Positions 1 to 9,260 are shown, counted from the stretch's first letter. The stretch is 64,000 bases of DNA from Weeksellaceae bacterium (GCA_019459455.1 JAIBEX010000021.1:345576-409575), one strand, 5' to 3'. Made by a program: numbers and translations. The notes: generated by a model not told the origin, from the letters alone.

Positions 1-156
1 TCCTTCATCTATAAACCGTTGGGAAAACTTCCATCTGACATCACAGAGGAGACACAGAAACTTCACCGTAAAGTGTTGGAAAAAGGGGCGAACATCCTGA
101 GGGTACACGATGTCGCGGCAACAAAAAAGACGGTGGAGGAGTGGCAGCAGAGTTAA
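1..156 (+). CDS. folP: Dihydropteroate synthase, C-terminal end (partial)
   Basis: The window opens inside this gene; only the last 51 codons and the TAA are present. The translated end contains the stretch GANILRVHDVAATKKTV. Its RVHDV core is the conserved C-terminal signature of dihydropteroate synthase, where Arg and His contact the pterin pyrophosphate. The enzyme joins 6-hydroxymethyl-dihydropterin pyrophosphate to p-aminobenzoate in cytoplasmic folate synthesis. The stop codon overlaps the stop of the convergent small gene by four bases. The identification rests on a short tail, but the motif is distinctive. Confidence 0.8.
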   Translation, partial: SFIYKPLGKLPSDITEETQKLHRKVLEKGANILRVHDVAATKKTVEEWQQS

Positions 157-389
157 TTCGACCCTGATAATTTATCGGAATATTCCTGTGCAAATTTTTC
201 GCGGTCCTCATTCAGTTTTTCCAGGCTGTTGGGCAGAACGTAGCTAAAGAGTACTTTTTCTTCGTCATCCAGAAAAATAAGTTCTTTTTCATCGGAATCG
301 ATCATCTGCGAGAAAATTTCCCACATGGAGGTATCGCGCATCTTCAGTAATTCAAAAAAATCGGAGGCCTTTATCTGAACTGTTTTCAT
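153..389 (-). CDS. Small acidic protein of unknown function
   Basis: This 78-residue protein has no signal peptide or membrane segment and is rich in Asp, Glu and Lys, so it is probably cytoplasmic. I do not recognise the family. The gene is supported by an ATG start and a good Bacteroidota promoter just upstream (403-432). Its reading frame stops exactly where folP stops, as expected for two real convergent genes. A helical N-terminal part is followed by a likely beta stretch (ELIFLDDEEKVLFSYVLP) and a charged helix. No partner is implied by the neighbours. Confidence 0.65.
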   Translation of the reverse strand: MKTVQIKASDFFELLKMRDTSMWEIFSQMIDSDEKELIFLDDEEKVLFSYVLPNSLEKLNEDREKFAQEYSDKLSGSN

Positions 390-402
390 TCTGCTTTTTT
401 TG

Positions 403-432
403 CAAAAATAAGGTTTTGAGCCATATTCCCAA
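403..432 (-). promoter_or_regulatory. Bacteroidota promoter of the small protein gene
   Basis: On the minus strand TTG (432-430) is followed after exactly 19 bases by TATTTTTG (410-403), a full match to the -33/-7 consensus of Bacteroidota sigma factors. The start codon lies 13 bases downstream of the -7 element, so the leader should be only a few bases long. Confidence 0.6.
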
Positions 433-442
433 GTATTTCAGT

Positions 443-2884
443 CTAAAAGCCCAGGAGTTTGAACTTCAGCTGTACCGCAAAATTATCCGAAAATTTAGGC
501 GTATGGTAATATCCTACGCGATAAAAGAGACCCAGATTGAAATAGCTTGACAGGAAATTGTTCCATTCCAACCCGACTTCCTGGTACAGGTGATCCAGTT
601 TCTGAAATTCGAACTGATGGAACTCCGGGTTCTTCATGTTTCCGATTACACTCCGGTGAATGACATCGAAACTGGAGGAATTCTGACCGATGCTTTTGAA
701 ATACCAGGGAATCCGGTGGGTGAAATACTGGCCGATGAATTTGTCATTGAAATACCGTCCGCCCTTCATCGTTGAGAATCCAAGGTATGAAGTGAGGTTA
801 AATTTAAAGTTGCTGCTTCCCGCCAGGCCGTTCATGGTGTAGTGATGCCAGATGGGCGCGTCACCCATGAGCATGCCACCATAAATCCGGATTCCGGTAA
901 CCCCCAGTCGGTTCTTAAAATTGTGGTTGATGAGCATATCCACTTTGCTGTAGTTGAATTCCCCACCCAGGGTTTTTAGCGCCTGTTCGTAGTTCAGGAA
1001 AAGTTCAGGATATCTTTTCTCCGTTGTGTACTTTCCCTGCGGCGTCATGATGTTCTTGGAAAATGGCGAGAACTTGAACGAGAGCAGTGTGCTGAAATTG
1101 TCGAACCCGTTCCCCAGGTTTTGGAAACCGTAGTCGAAACGGGCCTGCTCGGACTGTCGCCGCGCTGCCAGTTTCATACTCAACGCGTTGGTCAGGTCGT
1201 ATTCGTACGAGAGTTTTCCGCCTTCGAAATGATAGAAACGGTCGTTGTTGATTGCTATTCCCGAATTGTTCAGTTTCATGCGGAAATCCCAGAAATTTTC
1301 ACTGAATCGACCAGCCGCCATGACATCATTGAAATACTCTGCCCTGATGATAGAGGTGCGTTCCTGTGAAGTGTTGAAGTCCAGACCTGCACCGTATTTT
1401 ACATCGCCATCCTTAAATCCGTATGCAAAATAGGCATCGGGTGAGATGTAGGGACTGAATTTCTCATTTAGTTTAGCCGCCACGCCCAGTCTTATGCCTT
1501 CGTAAAGATTGTACCCGATGAGTTGCCCTAAATCGAAATCCACTTTTTTATAACGCAGTTTTCCTCGGGTCAGGCCAGCCAGCTGATTGGCTTTTTGATT
1601 GATGTTATACTTTTCCCCCAGACTGTCAATGACTACATAGGTGTTCTGTTCGCGCCGGGTCAGTTCTTCCGTCCGGAATTGGTTAAGCAGACTCCCGTCT
1701 GCGTTTTTTACGGAAAAAGTATATCCTTTGAAGTCACTCTGGTTCTCTTCGATGGGTGACTGGTGGTCAAAGTAGGAGGCAGTCACAAAACCGTAAGTCC
1801 TAAAATTGTCGGCGGTTCGGTCCTTTTTCTTTGTTTCTTCTTTTGCTTTTTTCTTATCCTTATCCTTTTCATCGGGTTCCATATTCATAGTCGTCAGCTT
1901 CATCTTGATGCTTTCGCTTTCCAGAAACCATTTGCCGTAAAGGGGTTTCCATATGCTGGTGATGGTTCCGTCACTTTTGATCTTGCTGTTGCTCTCTATT
2001 TTCTTTAAACCGTAGGTTGCGGCATCCACGTAAAGATAGCCGTTGAATTTTCTGCGCTGCACCGGCTGCCGGTAGGTGACCTCCCTAAAACTTATTACAT
2101 AGTTCTTGCGTCCCTCGATGTCAATGGAATCGGTTAGGAAATAACGGTACAGGTTGCGGTTCTCTTCTCGTATTTCTTTCGGCATACGGCTTCGGTTGCT
2201 TTGTACTGCCATCATTTGATACAGGGGTTCGGTGAGGCCCGCCACCCGGTTATCCAGGACATTTATTTTTTCGCCATATTTTTTTGAGTACAAAAATTCC
2301 TGCGCGCGTTCCCAAAGGAACAGTTTGCTGTTTGCAAAGACTTCCTTCACGGTAACGGTGGTATCGTTTTCCTTTTTGTTTTTTTGCAGGGAAAGCCGGT
2401 CCATGAATTTCATCATCTCATCCAGCGACTGATTGTAATGCTGCAGGCTGTCCTCATCAATATCCACCGATATTTTCTGGTAGGACTTGTAACGGTACGA
2501 ACTTAAACTGCCCGGCGAATTGTTTTCGTAATTGGCATTTACCTTTCTCAGTATTTCGAGGGCACGGGGATCGCTTTTGTCGCTAATGATCACTCCTTCA
2601 ATCGATTGCGTTTTGGGATCGGTTCTGGAGAGGGAAACCTGCATCACCTTATCTACAACGGCTTCATCTTCGTAGTATCCGGGGGCCTGTACATCGACCT
2701 GGCGGCATTTGGTTTTAAAATTCAGTATACCGTCTGCATTGGTATATCCTATAATCTTCCCGTTGCAGGAAATGTAGGCTCTGTTGATGGGTGTCGTTTC
2801 TCCCGCCCGTACAACCGTAATTTTAGACTGTGCGTTATAGAGAACCGCTAAACAAAACAGAAGGAGGGTGAGATGGTTTTTCAT
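443..2884 (-). CDS. DUF5686 outer-membrane protein with CarboxypepD-regulatory-like domain
   Basis: This 813-residue protein begins with a cleavable signal peptide (residues 1-18, ending YNAQ). A carboxypeptidase-regulatory-like beta-sandwich follows (about 20-90; GKIIGYTNADGILNF). The rest is the long DUF5686 region, ending in alternating aromatic strands and a terminal Phe that suggest an outer-membrane beta-barrel. A Lys/Glu-rich insert (about 335-355, from the run KDKDKKKAKEETKKK) is probably a flexible loop. Members occur throughout Flavobacteriia and have no settled function; a TonB-independent envelope role is inference. It is a single gene. A possible -7 element, TACTTTTG on the minus strand, lies at 2927-2934, 43 bases before the ATG. 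Confidence 0.85.
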   Translation of the reverse strand: MKNHLTLLLFCLAVLYNAQSKITVVRAGETTPINRAYISCNGKIIGYTNADGILNFKTKCRQVDVQAPGYYEDEAVVDKVMQVSLSRTDPKTQSIEGVIISDKSDPRALEILRKVNANYENNSPGSLSSYRYKSYQKISVDIDEDSLQHYNQSLDEMMKFMDRLSLQKNKKENDTTVTVKEVFANSKLFLWERAQEFLYSKKYGEKINVLDNRVAGLTEPLYQMMAVQSNRSRMPKEIREENRNLYRYFLTDSIDIEGRKNYVISFREVTYRQPVQRRKFNGYLYVDAATYGLKKIESNSKIKSDGTITSIWKPLYGKWFLESESIKMKLTTMNMEPDEKDKDKKKAKEETKKKDRTADNFRTYGFVTASYFDHQSPIEENQSDFKGYTFSVKNADGSLLNQFRTEELTRREQNTYVVIDSLGEKYNINQKANQLAGLTRGKLRYKKVDFDLGQLIGYNLYEGIRLGVAAKLNEKFSPYISPDAYFAYGFKDGDVKYGAGLDFNTSQERTSIIRAEYFNDVMAAGRFSENFWDFRMKLNNSGIAINNDRFYHFEGGKLSYEYDLTNALSMKLAARRQSEQARFDYGFQNLGNGFDNFSTLLSFKFSPFSKNIMTPQGKYTTEKRYPELFLNYEQALKTLGGEFNYSKVDMLINHNFKNRLGVTGIRIYGGMLMGDAPIWHHYTMNGLAGSSNFKFNLTSYLGFSTMKGGRYFNDKFIGQYFTHRIPWYFKSIGQNSSSFDVIHRSVIGNMKNPEFHQFEFQKLDHLYQEVGLEWNNFLSSYFNLGLFYRVGYYHTPKFSDNFAVQLKFKLLGF

Positions 2885-2984
2885 TAAATCAATGGTATTA
2901 TTTGTCCTGATTTTCAGGTATCAAGACAAAAGTAAGCAACAAAACCCAAAAAACACCGTTATGAATGTTTTTAAATTAAAATAG

Positions 2985-3215
2985 GAAGGAATTCTGGCTG
3001 TTTTTTTTTCCCATTCGAATACCACCATACTGAACTCACACCACTACGGAAATTCTTTTGATATTTCCTATGTCCGTTTTAACGACCGCCTTTCCCGGAA
3101 TTCAAGTCTGGAGCAAATCCTGGAAAAAGTTCTTAAGGAATATGAACGGGCTGGAAAAATCTATTTTATCAAAGAGAAACAGCAGAGTTGCTATCACGTG
3201 ACGGTTAGAGCTTAG
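2985..3215 (+). pseudogene. Remnant of a DUF5715 / M15-like peptidase gene (C-terminal end only)
   Basis: The 396 bases between the DUF5686 gene and alaS hold no complete gene. On the plus strand an open frame from 2985 to the TAG at 3213-3215 has no ATG and reads like the C-terminus of a DUF5715 protein. It carries SHHYGNSFDISYVRF, matching the S-x-H-x-x-G-x-x-x-D zinc-site pattern of M15-type peptidases, and ends CYHVTVRA with the second zinc-ligand His. The N-terminal two thirds of the family are absent, and a TAG (2982-2984) closes the frame upstream next to a run of nine T. I read it as a decayed gene. A short domain using a rare start is less likely. Confidence 0.6.
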
Positions 3216-3232
3216 GAGAAGGCTGGTAAAGA

Positions 3233-3256
3233 AAAATCCCGAAGTTTCGGGATTTT
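3233..3256. terminator. Bidirectional hairpin terminator after alaS
   Basis: AAAATCCCGAA and TTCGGGATTTT form an inverted repeat with A/T runs on both sides. It lies 25 bases beyond the alaS stop and can also end transcription of the DUF5715 remnant from the other side. Confidence 0.7.
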
Positions 3257-3280
3257 AAATTTATTTGAAAAAAGAGGAGT

Positions 3281-5938
3281 CTAAACTTCCAAAGCTTTTA
3301 GATAGGCGTGTTCCAAACCATCCATATTTTTTCCGCCTGCCGTTGCAAAACCGGGATTTCCGCCGCCCCCGCCCTGGATTTCTTTGGCGAGGTATTTCAC
3401 AATCGTACCGGCATTGTATTTCCCTTCCAGGTCCTGCGAAACGCCTACGGTAATCATTGGTTTACCGTCGGCATCAGAAATAATGATAATTACCGAATTT
3501 TCCACTTCTTTTTTCAGTTGGAATACAATATCCTTTACGCTTCCCGTATCCAGCGAAACTTTTTTCACCAGCAGTTTTTTATCGCCTGCCTCCACGAAAT
3601 CGTTTTTCCAGTTTGCGGTCTCACCTTTGGCTTTTTCTTTTTTGAATGACTCAATTTCAGACTTCAGTTCGCTATTCTCTGCCAGCAGTTTTTCTACGGT
3701 TTTGGCCAAGTCCTTCGATTTTAACATCGCAGTAATTTCCCTGATTTGCTTTTCGAGATTCTGAAAATATTCCGCGGATTTATCTCCGGAAATTGCTTCT
3801 ATCCTGCGGATTCCCGCTGCGGTTGAACTTTCGTTCTGAATCTTAAAATGCCCGATTTCACCGGTGTTTTTCACGTGGGTGCCTCCGCAAAGTTCACGTG
3901 ACGTTCCGAACTGTATCATCCGGACTTTGTCGCCGTATTTTTCCCCGAAAAGCGCCATAGCACCTTTTTCCATCGCTTCTGCAATCGGGATCTCGCGGAA
4001 TTCGTTCAGGGCGATATTTTCCTTTATTTTTGCGTTCACCCTTGCTTCTACAAACTGTACTTCCTCTTCGCTCATTTTGGCGAAATGTGAAAAGTCAAAT
4101 CTGAGGTAATCCGGACCTACAAAAGACCCTTTCTGCTCAACATGGGTTCCCAGGACTTCGCGCAGGGCTTCGTGGAGCAAATGCGTTACCGAGTGGTTGG
4201 CCTGCGTGTTTTTTCTATCAGACGCATTAACTTTCGCGTAAAAAACAGCTCCTGCATCTTTCGGTAAATCTTTTATTAAGGAAACGATGAGGTTATTTTC
4301 CTTTTTTGTTTCCAGTACCTCGATGAGTTCCCCACAGTCTTTAACATCAGTAAGACTCGGATTTGAAATATCAAATCCTTCGGTATAACTTGGAATCAGG
4401 GTGCCTTTGTCCCCAACCTGTCCACCACCTTCCGGATAGAAGGGGGATTTAGCTAACACGATCTGATAGAACTCCCCATCCTTGTTTTCAATTTTACGGT
4501 AGCGCGTGATGTAAGTTTCGGTTTCTGTTTGGTCGTAGCCCACAAAGCTTTCCTGTTTTTCCTCAAGCACCACCCAATCGTACACTTTTTGAGCAGACGA
4601 TTTTTTGGAACGCTGCTTCTGCTTTTTCATTTCCTCATCAAAACCTTTTTCATCCACAGTCAGGCCTTTTTCTTCCGCGATGATTCGGGAGAGATCTGCC
4701 GGAAATCCGTAGGTGTCGTAGAGTTCAAAAACTTCAGCACCGGGAAGGGTTTTTTCATTCCTGGAGATGGTTTCACTGATGATGAGGTCTATTCTTTTCA
4801 ATCCGTGCTCAATGGTTTTTAGGAAAGAGTTTTCCTCCTCCCTGATGACCTCGGTCACGAGTTTTTCCTGTTTTTTCAGTTCGGGGAAAAATTCGCCCAT
4901 TTCTTTTCTCAGCACCGCTACAAGTTCAAAAAGAAAAGGTTCCTTCATCCCTAAAAAACGGTAAGAATAAGAAATCGCGCGTCTCAGAATCCTGCGGATA
5001 ACGTAACCTGCTCCTCCATTGGCCGGCAGCTGTCCATCGGCAATCGCAAAAGCAACCGCACGGATATGGTCCACCACCACGCGAATGGCGATGTCTTTTT
5101 CGTCCTCCAGGATTCCGGTGTATTTTTTATCGGACAGTTCTTCCACTTTTGCAATCAGCGGGGTGAAAACGTCGGTATCATAATTTGATTTTTTGCCCTG
5201 CAAAGCCATGCAAAGCCTTTCGAAGCCCATTCCGGTATCCACATGCTGTGCGGGAAGTTTCTCCAAAGATCCGTCGGCTTTGCGGTTAAATTCCATGAAA
5301 ACATTATTCCAGATTTCCACCACCTGCGGATGATCGTTATTGATGAGTTGAATGCCAGGAACGAGCGCCTTTTCTTCTTCGGTCCTCAGGTCTACGTGAA
5401 TTTCGGAACAGGGTCCGCAGGGTCCGCTTTCACCCATTTCCCAGAAATTGTCTTTCTTGTTACCGTTGATGATGCGGCTTTCGTCGATATGCATTTTCCA
5501 GAAATCATAAGCATCCTGGTCGCGCCCCAGGTTTTCGCTGGCATCGCCTTCAAAAATGGTGACGTACAGATTTTCCTTTGGAATTTTATAAACCTCTGTC
5601 AGGAGTTCCCAGGCAAAACCGATGGCTTCTTTTTTAAAGTAATCGCCGAAAGACCAGTTTCCCAACATCTCGAACATGGTGTGATGATAGGTGTCGCGGC
5701 CTACATCATCCAAATCGTTGTGCTTTCCAGAGACCCGAAGACATTTCTGGGTGTCTGCAATTCTTGGTGCTTTAGGCTCCTTGTAACCGAGGAAATAATC
5801 CTTGAACTGCGTCATCCCGGAATTTGAGAACATCAAAGTGGGGTCATCTTTAAGCACGATGGGTGCCGAAGGAACGATGAGGTGGCCTTTTTCTTTAAAA
5901 TAATCTAAAAACTGCTGGCGTATCTGTTGTGAAGTCAT
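3281..5938 (-). CDS. alaS: Alanine--tRNA ligase
   Basis: This 885-residue cytoplasmic class II synthetase charges tRNA-Ala. The N-terminal catalytic domain is recognisable (SAPIVLKDDPTLMFSNSGM, then GMTQFKDYFLGY). The editing domain supplies the zinc ligands HSVTH near residue 580 and CGGTH near 684, which clear mischarged Ser and Gly. The C-terminal domain has the coiled coil and the Gly-rich GGGGGNPGFATAGG segment typical of the family. Length is normal and all motifs are present. It is divergent from the AAA ATPase gene. A hairpin terminator follows. Confidence 0.97.
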   Translation of the reverse strand: MTSQQIRQQFLDYFKEKGHLIVPSAPIVLKDDPTLMFSNSGMTQFKDYFLGYKEPKAPRIADTQKCLRVSGKHNDLDDVGRDTYHHTMFEMLGNWSFGDYFKKEAIGFAWELLTEVYKIPKENLYVTIFEGDASENLGRDQDAYDFWKMHIDESRIINGNKKDNFWEMGESGPCGPCSEIHVDLRTEEEKALVPGIQLINNDHPQVVEIWNNVFMEFNRKADGSLEKLPAQHVDTGMGFERLCMALQGKKSNYDTDVFTPLIAKVEELSDKKYTGILEDEKDIAIRVVVDHIRAVAFAIADGQLPANGGAGYVIRRILRRAISYSYRFLGMKEPFLFELVAVLRKEMGEFFPELKKQEKLVTEVIREEENSFLKTIEHGLKRIDLIISETISRNEKTLPGAEVFELYDTYGFPADLSRIIAEEKGLTVDEKGFDEEMKKQKQRSKKSSAQKVYDWVVLEEKQESFVGYDQTETETYITRYRKIENKDGEFYQIVLAKSPFYPEGGGQVGDKGTLIPSYTEGFDISNPSLTDVKDCGELIEVLETKKENNLIVSLIKDLPKDAGAVFYAKVNASDRKNTQANHSVTHLLHEALREVLGTHVEQKGSFVGPDYLRFDFSHFAKMSEEEVQFVEARVNAKIKENIALNEFREIPIAEAMEKGAMALFGEKYGDKVRMIQFGTSRELCGGTHVKNTGEIGHFKIQNESSTAAGIRRIEAISGDKSAEYFQNLEKQIREITAMLKSKDLAKTVEKLLAENSELKSEIESFKKEKAKGETANWKNDFVEAGDKKLLVKKVSLDTGSVKDIVFQLKKEVENSVIIIISDADGKPMITVGVSQDLEGKYNAGTIVKYLAKEIQGGGGGNPGFATAGGKNMDGLEHAYLKALEV

Positions 5939-5993
5939 ATTATTTCGGCTTTAAGCAGAAAGCAAGAGGCTTTAAGCATTTTTTTTAAGACTG

Positions 5994-6001
5994 CAAATTT
6001 A
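5994..6001 (-). promoter_or_regulatory. Possible -7 element of alaS
   Basis: TAAATTTG on the minus strand fits TAnnTTTG and lies 55 bases upstream of the alaS ATG. No TTG element sits at the usual distance, so this is tentative. Confidence 0.35.
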
Positions 6002-6175
6002 CGGAAATTTAATCATTTTTTATAACGTTTTTATGGGGCCACGAGCCGTTATGTTATCCTTAAAAATACATCTGTCCAATTCACGTTTTCAACTGCAAAG
6101 TCATTGTCGCATACTTTTTGGTTCAGTATATATTTAAAAGTTTCCTATATTTAGTTTAAACAAAATAGACAGCGC

Positions 6176-7537
6176 ATGAAGCTCCCCGAGTTAGCAAAGA
6201 CCCTTCAGATTTCCACCGAGAGTTTTATCAGGTTCATTCAGGATTTTGACCTAGAACTTTCCGAATGTATGTCCACCAATTTTGAAGTGAAACCTGATTT
6301 TGTAAAATTTGCCAAAGAAAATGCGGATTTTTTAAAACGTTACCAGGAGGACCTGGACCATAAAAAATCAGCCAAAGATATTGCCGAGACCATCAACCAG
6401 CCTCAGGAGAAGGTTGAGGAAATCATTAAAAAAGAAAAGCCCAAACTTTTTGATAACGGTATCTTCAGGTCCTCGGTCTCCAGTTTCGGAATTGACAATA
6501 AACTGGGCGGGAACTATCAGTTTGTTTATGATTATTTTGGCAAAAAGACAAATTTGAAGGAGCGGGATTTCATAGGTTACAAAGACCTGTTCTTCTTTAT
6601 TTCTGTAACACTGGAACCCTTCATTAACAAAGAGCAGACGAAAAACTGGGGCATCCGCAAACCGGCCGGGATTATCCTGTACGGGCCGCCGGGCAGCGGC
6701 AAAATTTTTTGGGCCAACAAAATTGCAGAGGTTATCGGTTATCAGTTCAGCGAAGTGAAGAAGCACTATCTTGGTACCTCCTTCGTTGACGGCCTCAGAA
6801 CAAGCTTCAATGATTTTCTGGTGCAGATGATGAAGGACGAAAGAGTCCTGCTGTTTATGGAGGATTTTGACGAGATCATGAGTCAGCGCAGTGAAAAGAA
6901 ATCAGTGCATTCCTGTGACGAGGAGACTAAGGAAATCATCCTTCATTATGTAAGCCGTTTTGAGGAAGAAGACCTGCTGATGGTGGGTTCAGCAAATTCT
7001 GTCGTGGATATTGACAAAGATATAATGGCTCCCGGGAGGTTTGATGTACTGATTCCGGTTTTCCCGCCAAATGCACGTGAACGGTCTGAAATGATCTTAT
7101 TTTACATGATGGAAAATTTGCCGGATGATGCTTTACTCATGAAGATCCTGGTGAAGAATCATGCAGACCACCAGCCTTTCTGGGAAGAGATTTCGTCCAA
7201 GATGAGGGTCTTTTCCAATACGATGATCATTGATTTTACCCAGAGTTTGAAGAAAAGAATACGGAACATTTACCGGAAAGACAATAATGAGAATATTAAG
7301 ATTGATAAAGCGCTCCTGAACGCAGCATTAAGGGATGCTTCAGTCAAACTGACCGATAATTACCTGAATCAGGTGGAACAGTTTATCCTAGACATCTCGC
7401 ACAATAATTTTGATGATTTTCCGAAACGGGTTCAGGAACTTATTCAGGAACTGAACAGTTATAAGATTGTGGAAAAGCCAAGGAAGAGCATTGGATTTAC
7501 ACATAACGAAGATAAAAATCCTTCCGATAAAAAATAA
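6176..7537 (+). CDS. AAA family ATPase with atypical Walker motifs and an IF2N-like N-terminus
   Basis: This 453-residue protein has one AAA domain. Residues 1-60 (KLPELAKTLQISTESFIRFI) resemble the small helical N-terminal domain of translation factor IF-2. The Walker A loop at 170-177 reads GPPGSGKI, so the Mg-binding Thr/Ser after Lys176 is replaced by Ile. The Walker B position reads FMEDFDE, with Glu229-Asp230 in place of the usual Asp-Glu. Sensor 1 (SAN) and the arginine finger (PGRFD, Arg288) are intact. It may bind nucleotide but hydrolyse it slowly, acting as a remodelling or scaffold protein; this is inference. The FAD oxidoreductase gene starts four bases after its stop, suggesting co-transcription. 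Substrate unknown. Confidence 0.8.
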   Translation: MKLPELAKTLQISTESFIRFIQDFDLELSECMSTNFEVKPDFVKFAKENADFLKRYQEDLDHKKSAKDIAETINQPQEKVEEIIKKEKPKLFDNGIFRSSVSSFGIDNKLGGNYQFVYDYFGKKTNLKERDFIGYKDLFFFISVTLEPFINKEQTKNWGIRKPAGIILYGPPGSGKIFWANKIAEVIGYQFSEVKKHYLGTSFVDGLRTSFNDFLVQMMKDERVLLFMEDFDEIMSQRSEKKSVHSCDEETKEIILHYVSRFEEEDLLMVGSANSVVDIDKDIMAPGRFDVLIPVFPPNARERSEMILFYMMENLPDDALLMKILVKNHADHQPFWEEISSKMRVFSNTMIIDFTQSLKKRIRNIYRKDNNENIKIDKALLNAALRDASVKLTDNYLNQVEQFILDISHNNFDDFPKRVQELIQELNSYKIVEKPRKSIGFTHNEDKNPSDKK

Positions 7538-7541
7538 TTCT

Positions 7542-8666
7542 GTGAGAAATAACAGCATTTGGGAATCGGAAACCTTTTACCGGAAAAGGGACATCATCAT
7601 CATCGGCGCCGGATTTACCGGATTATGGACTGCGCTTTCCATACGCGAGAAGTTTCCGCAAAAAACGGTATTGGTGACTGAAAGAGCTTCGGTTCCAAAA
7701 GGTGCCTCCACGAGAAATGCGGGATTTGCCTGTTTTGGAAGCCTTACTGAAATCATTGCCGATTCCGAAAAGATGGGCTGGGGAAAGACCCTGGAACTGG
7801 TAAGGATGCGTTTTGAAGGACTTGGAAAAATCCAGCAATATTTCCAACCCGATGAGATAGATTTTGACCTTTGCGGCGGCTATGAAATCCTGAATGACGG
7901 TACAGCCCTGGAAAAGATTGACGACGTCAATAGGAGGCTCAGGACCATAACGGGTCTGGATCAAACCTATTTCCTTAGTCCTGATAAAATAGCTGAATTC
8001 GGCCTTGCACATACGAAATTCCTCGTGGAAAACCCGCTGGAAGGAAGCCTGCATTCCGGAAAATTATTACAGAAGTTAATAGAAAGATGTCATGATGCAG
8101 GAGTGGAATTTCTGTTTGGTTCCGAAGTCGTTGATATTCAGGAAACGGAAGAGTCTGTTAAGGTCCTTGGCAAAGATTTTCAGATTGAGTCGCACCGACT
8201 GGTCATTGCCACCAATGCGTTCGCCCCCGATCTGGTTCCCGATTTAGACCTCGTTCCGGCCCGCGGACAGATCCTGCTGACGGGGCCAGTGGAAAATCTT
8301 AAGCTGAAAGGCACCTTTCACTTTGATGAAGGCTTTTATTACTTCAGGAACATCGGTAATCGGGTTCTGCTGGGCGGTGCCAGAAACATGGATTTTGAGA
8401 ATGAACAGACTGCCGAACTGGACACTTCCGGATTGATTCAGAATCATCTGGAAATATTCCTGAAAGAAGTCATCCTGCCGGCCGAAATTTACGGCGACAG
8501 AAACTTCAGGATTTTAGGGCGCTGGAGCGGTATAATGGCTATGGGGAGTGAAAAGGCACCGATTGTTGAACGTATTACAGAAAGACAGATTTGCGCCGTG
8601 CGGCTGTCGGGTATGGGTGTCGCCCTGGCTCCTAAGATCGGTGAAATGGTGGCGGAAATGGTCTAA
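7542..8666 (+). CDS. FAD-dependent oxidoreductase, DAO/DadA-like
   Basis: The protein (374 residues from the chosen start) opens with the dinucleotide-binding motif IIIIGAGFTGLW near residue 20 and the ribose-binding Glu after a second strand (TVLVTER). The segment GASTRNAGFACFGS is typical of D-amino-acid and glycine oxidase-like flavoproteins, and a C-terminal GMGVALAP closes the FAD site. I choose GTG at 7542, four bases after the AAA ATPase stop. The frame is open further upstream, to 7467, but that stretch lies inside the ATPase gene and does not look like protein of this family. It probably oxidises a small amine or amino acid; the substrate cannot be read. Its stop overlaps the convergent nuclease gene by four bases. 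Confidence 0.82.
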   Translation: MRNNSIWESETFYRKRDIIIIGAGFTGLWTALSIREKFPQKTVLVTERASVPKGASTRNAGFACFGSLTEIIADSEKMGWGKTLELVRMRFEGLGKIQQYFQPDEIDFDLCGGYEILNDGTALEKIDDVNRRLRTITGLDQTYFLSPDKIAEFGLAHTKFLVENPLEGSLHSGKLLQKLIERCHDAGVEFLFGSEVVDIQETEESVKVLGKDFQIESHRLVIATNAFAPDLVPDLDLVPARGQILLTGPVENLKLKGTFHFDEGFYYFRNIGNRVLLGGARNMDFENEQTAELDTSGLIQNHLEIFLKEVILPAEIYGDRNFRILGRWSGIMAMGSEKAPIVERITERQICAVRLSGMGVALAPKIGEMVAEMV

Positions 8667-9139
8667 TAGTGTTTCCACAGACCCAATTTCTTTCTCTGGG
8701 CTTTTTCTTCAGACTTCCTGAACACTTCTACAAACTTCACATTTGGTGGGAATGTGGCCATTCTTGCATATCCTTTGCGTAACAGATAGTCGTTCAGGAA
8801 GGTGCCGTTTTCCAGATAAACGTAGGCTAAAGTACGACCATACCGATCCTTTTTCTGAACGTCGAATACCAGCCGGACACTTTTATTGTGCAGGTAGTTC
8901 TGCAGGTGCGTCTTGGCTTCATCACCAAAAACCTGGATCTGCTTTCTGGTCCCGACATTCCTGCTTTCGGGAGCATCAATTCCTGTAAGGCGTATTTTAA
9001 ATTTATTCGAAGTTCTATCCTGTATCACAAAAGTATCCCCATCGGTAACTTTATAAATAGAATAGTATTTTCCCTGCACCTGGCTCTGGGCAGTAACGGA
9101 TGAAAGTAATAGAAGAAAAAGGAATATTTTGCACAGCAT
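8663..9139 (-). CDS. Secreted thermonuclease-like (SNase) protein
   Basis: This 158-residue protein has a signal peptide ([19 protein letters not shown]) and a staphylococcal-nuclease OB-fold domain. The active-site pattern is complete: Asp in VTDGDTF, Arg and Glu in [11 protein letters not shown], and Arg in KKDRYGR. It should hydrolyse nucleic acid phosphodiester bonds, probably Ca2+-dependent, in the periplasm or outside the cell. The C-terminal LGLWKHY is typical. It stands alone, convergent with the oxidoreductase gene. The candidate -7 element ends only four bases before the ATG. Confidence 0.9.
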   Translation of the reverse strand: MLCKIFLFLLLLSSVTAQSQVQGKYYSIYKVTDGDTFVIQDRTSNKFKIRLTGIDAPESRNVGTRKQIQVFGDEAKTHLQNYLHNKSVRLVFDVQKKDRYGRTLAYVYLENGTFLNDYLLRKGYARMATFPPNVKFVEVFRKSEEKAQRKKLGLWKHY

Positions 9140-9143
9140 CCCG

Positions 9144-9151
9144 CAAAAATA
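9144..9151 (-). promoter_or_regulatory. -7 element of the thermonuclease gene
   Basis: TATTTTTG on the minus strand matches TAnnTTTG and ends four bases before the ATG at 9139, so transcription would start at or next to the start codon. No clear TTG element is seen. Confidence 0.45.
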
Positions 9152-9227
9152 GCTTTTATAGCCGAAGATGGGCGCGTCAGGTGGTTATTGATTGCCGTAA
9201 ATATTTCATTTTCAAATTCAGAAATCT

Positions 9228-9260
9228 TTGCCTTTCCAAAATTTCAAATCCTTATTTTTG
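9228..9260 (+). promoter_or_regulatory. Promoter of prfB
   Basis: TTG (9228-9230) and TATTTTTG (9253-9260) are 22 bases apart. The -7 element ends four bases before the prfB ATG at 9265, which decides for that start over in-frame upstream codons and points to a leaderless or almost leaderless mRNA. Confidence 0.5.

Noticed and set aside
7467-7541. Upstream extension of the FAD oxidoreductase to 7467
   Set aside because: It would overlap the AAA ATPase by 71 bases and adds residues unlike the family; GTG 7542 fits better.
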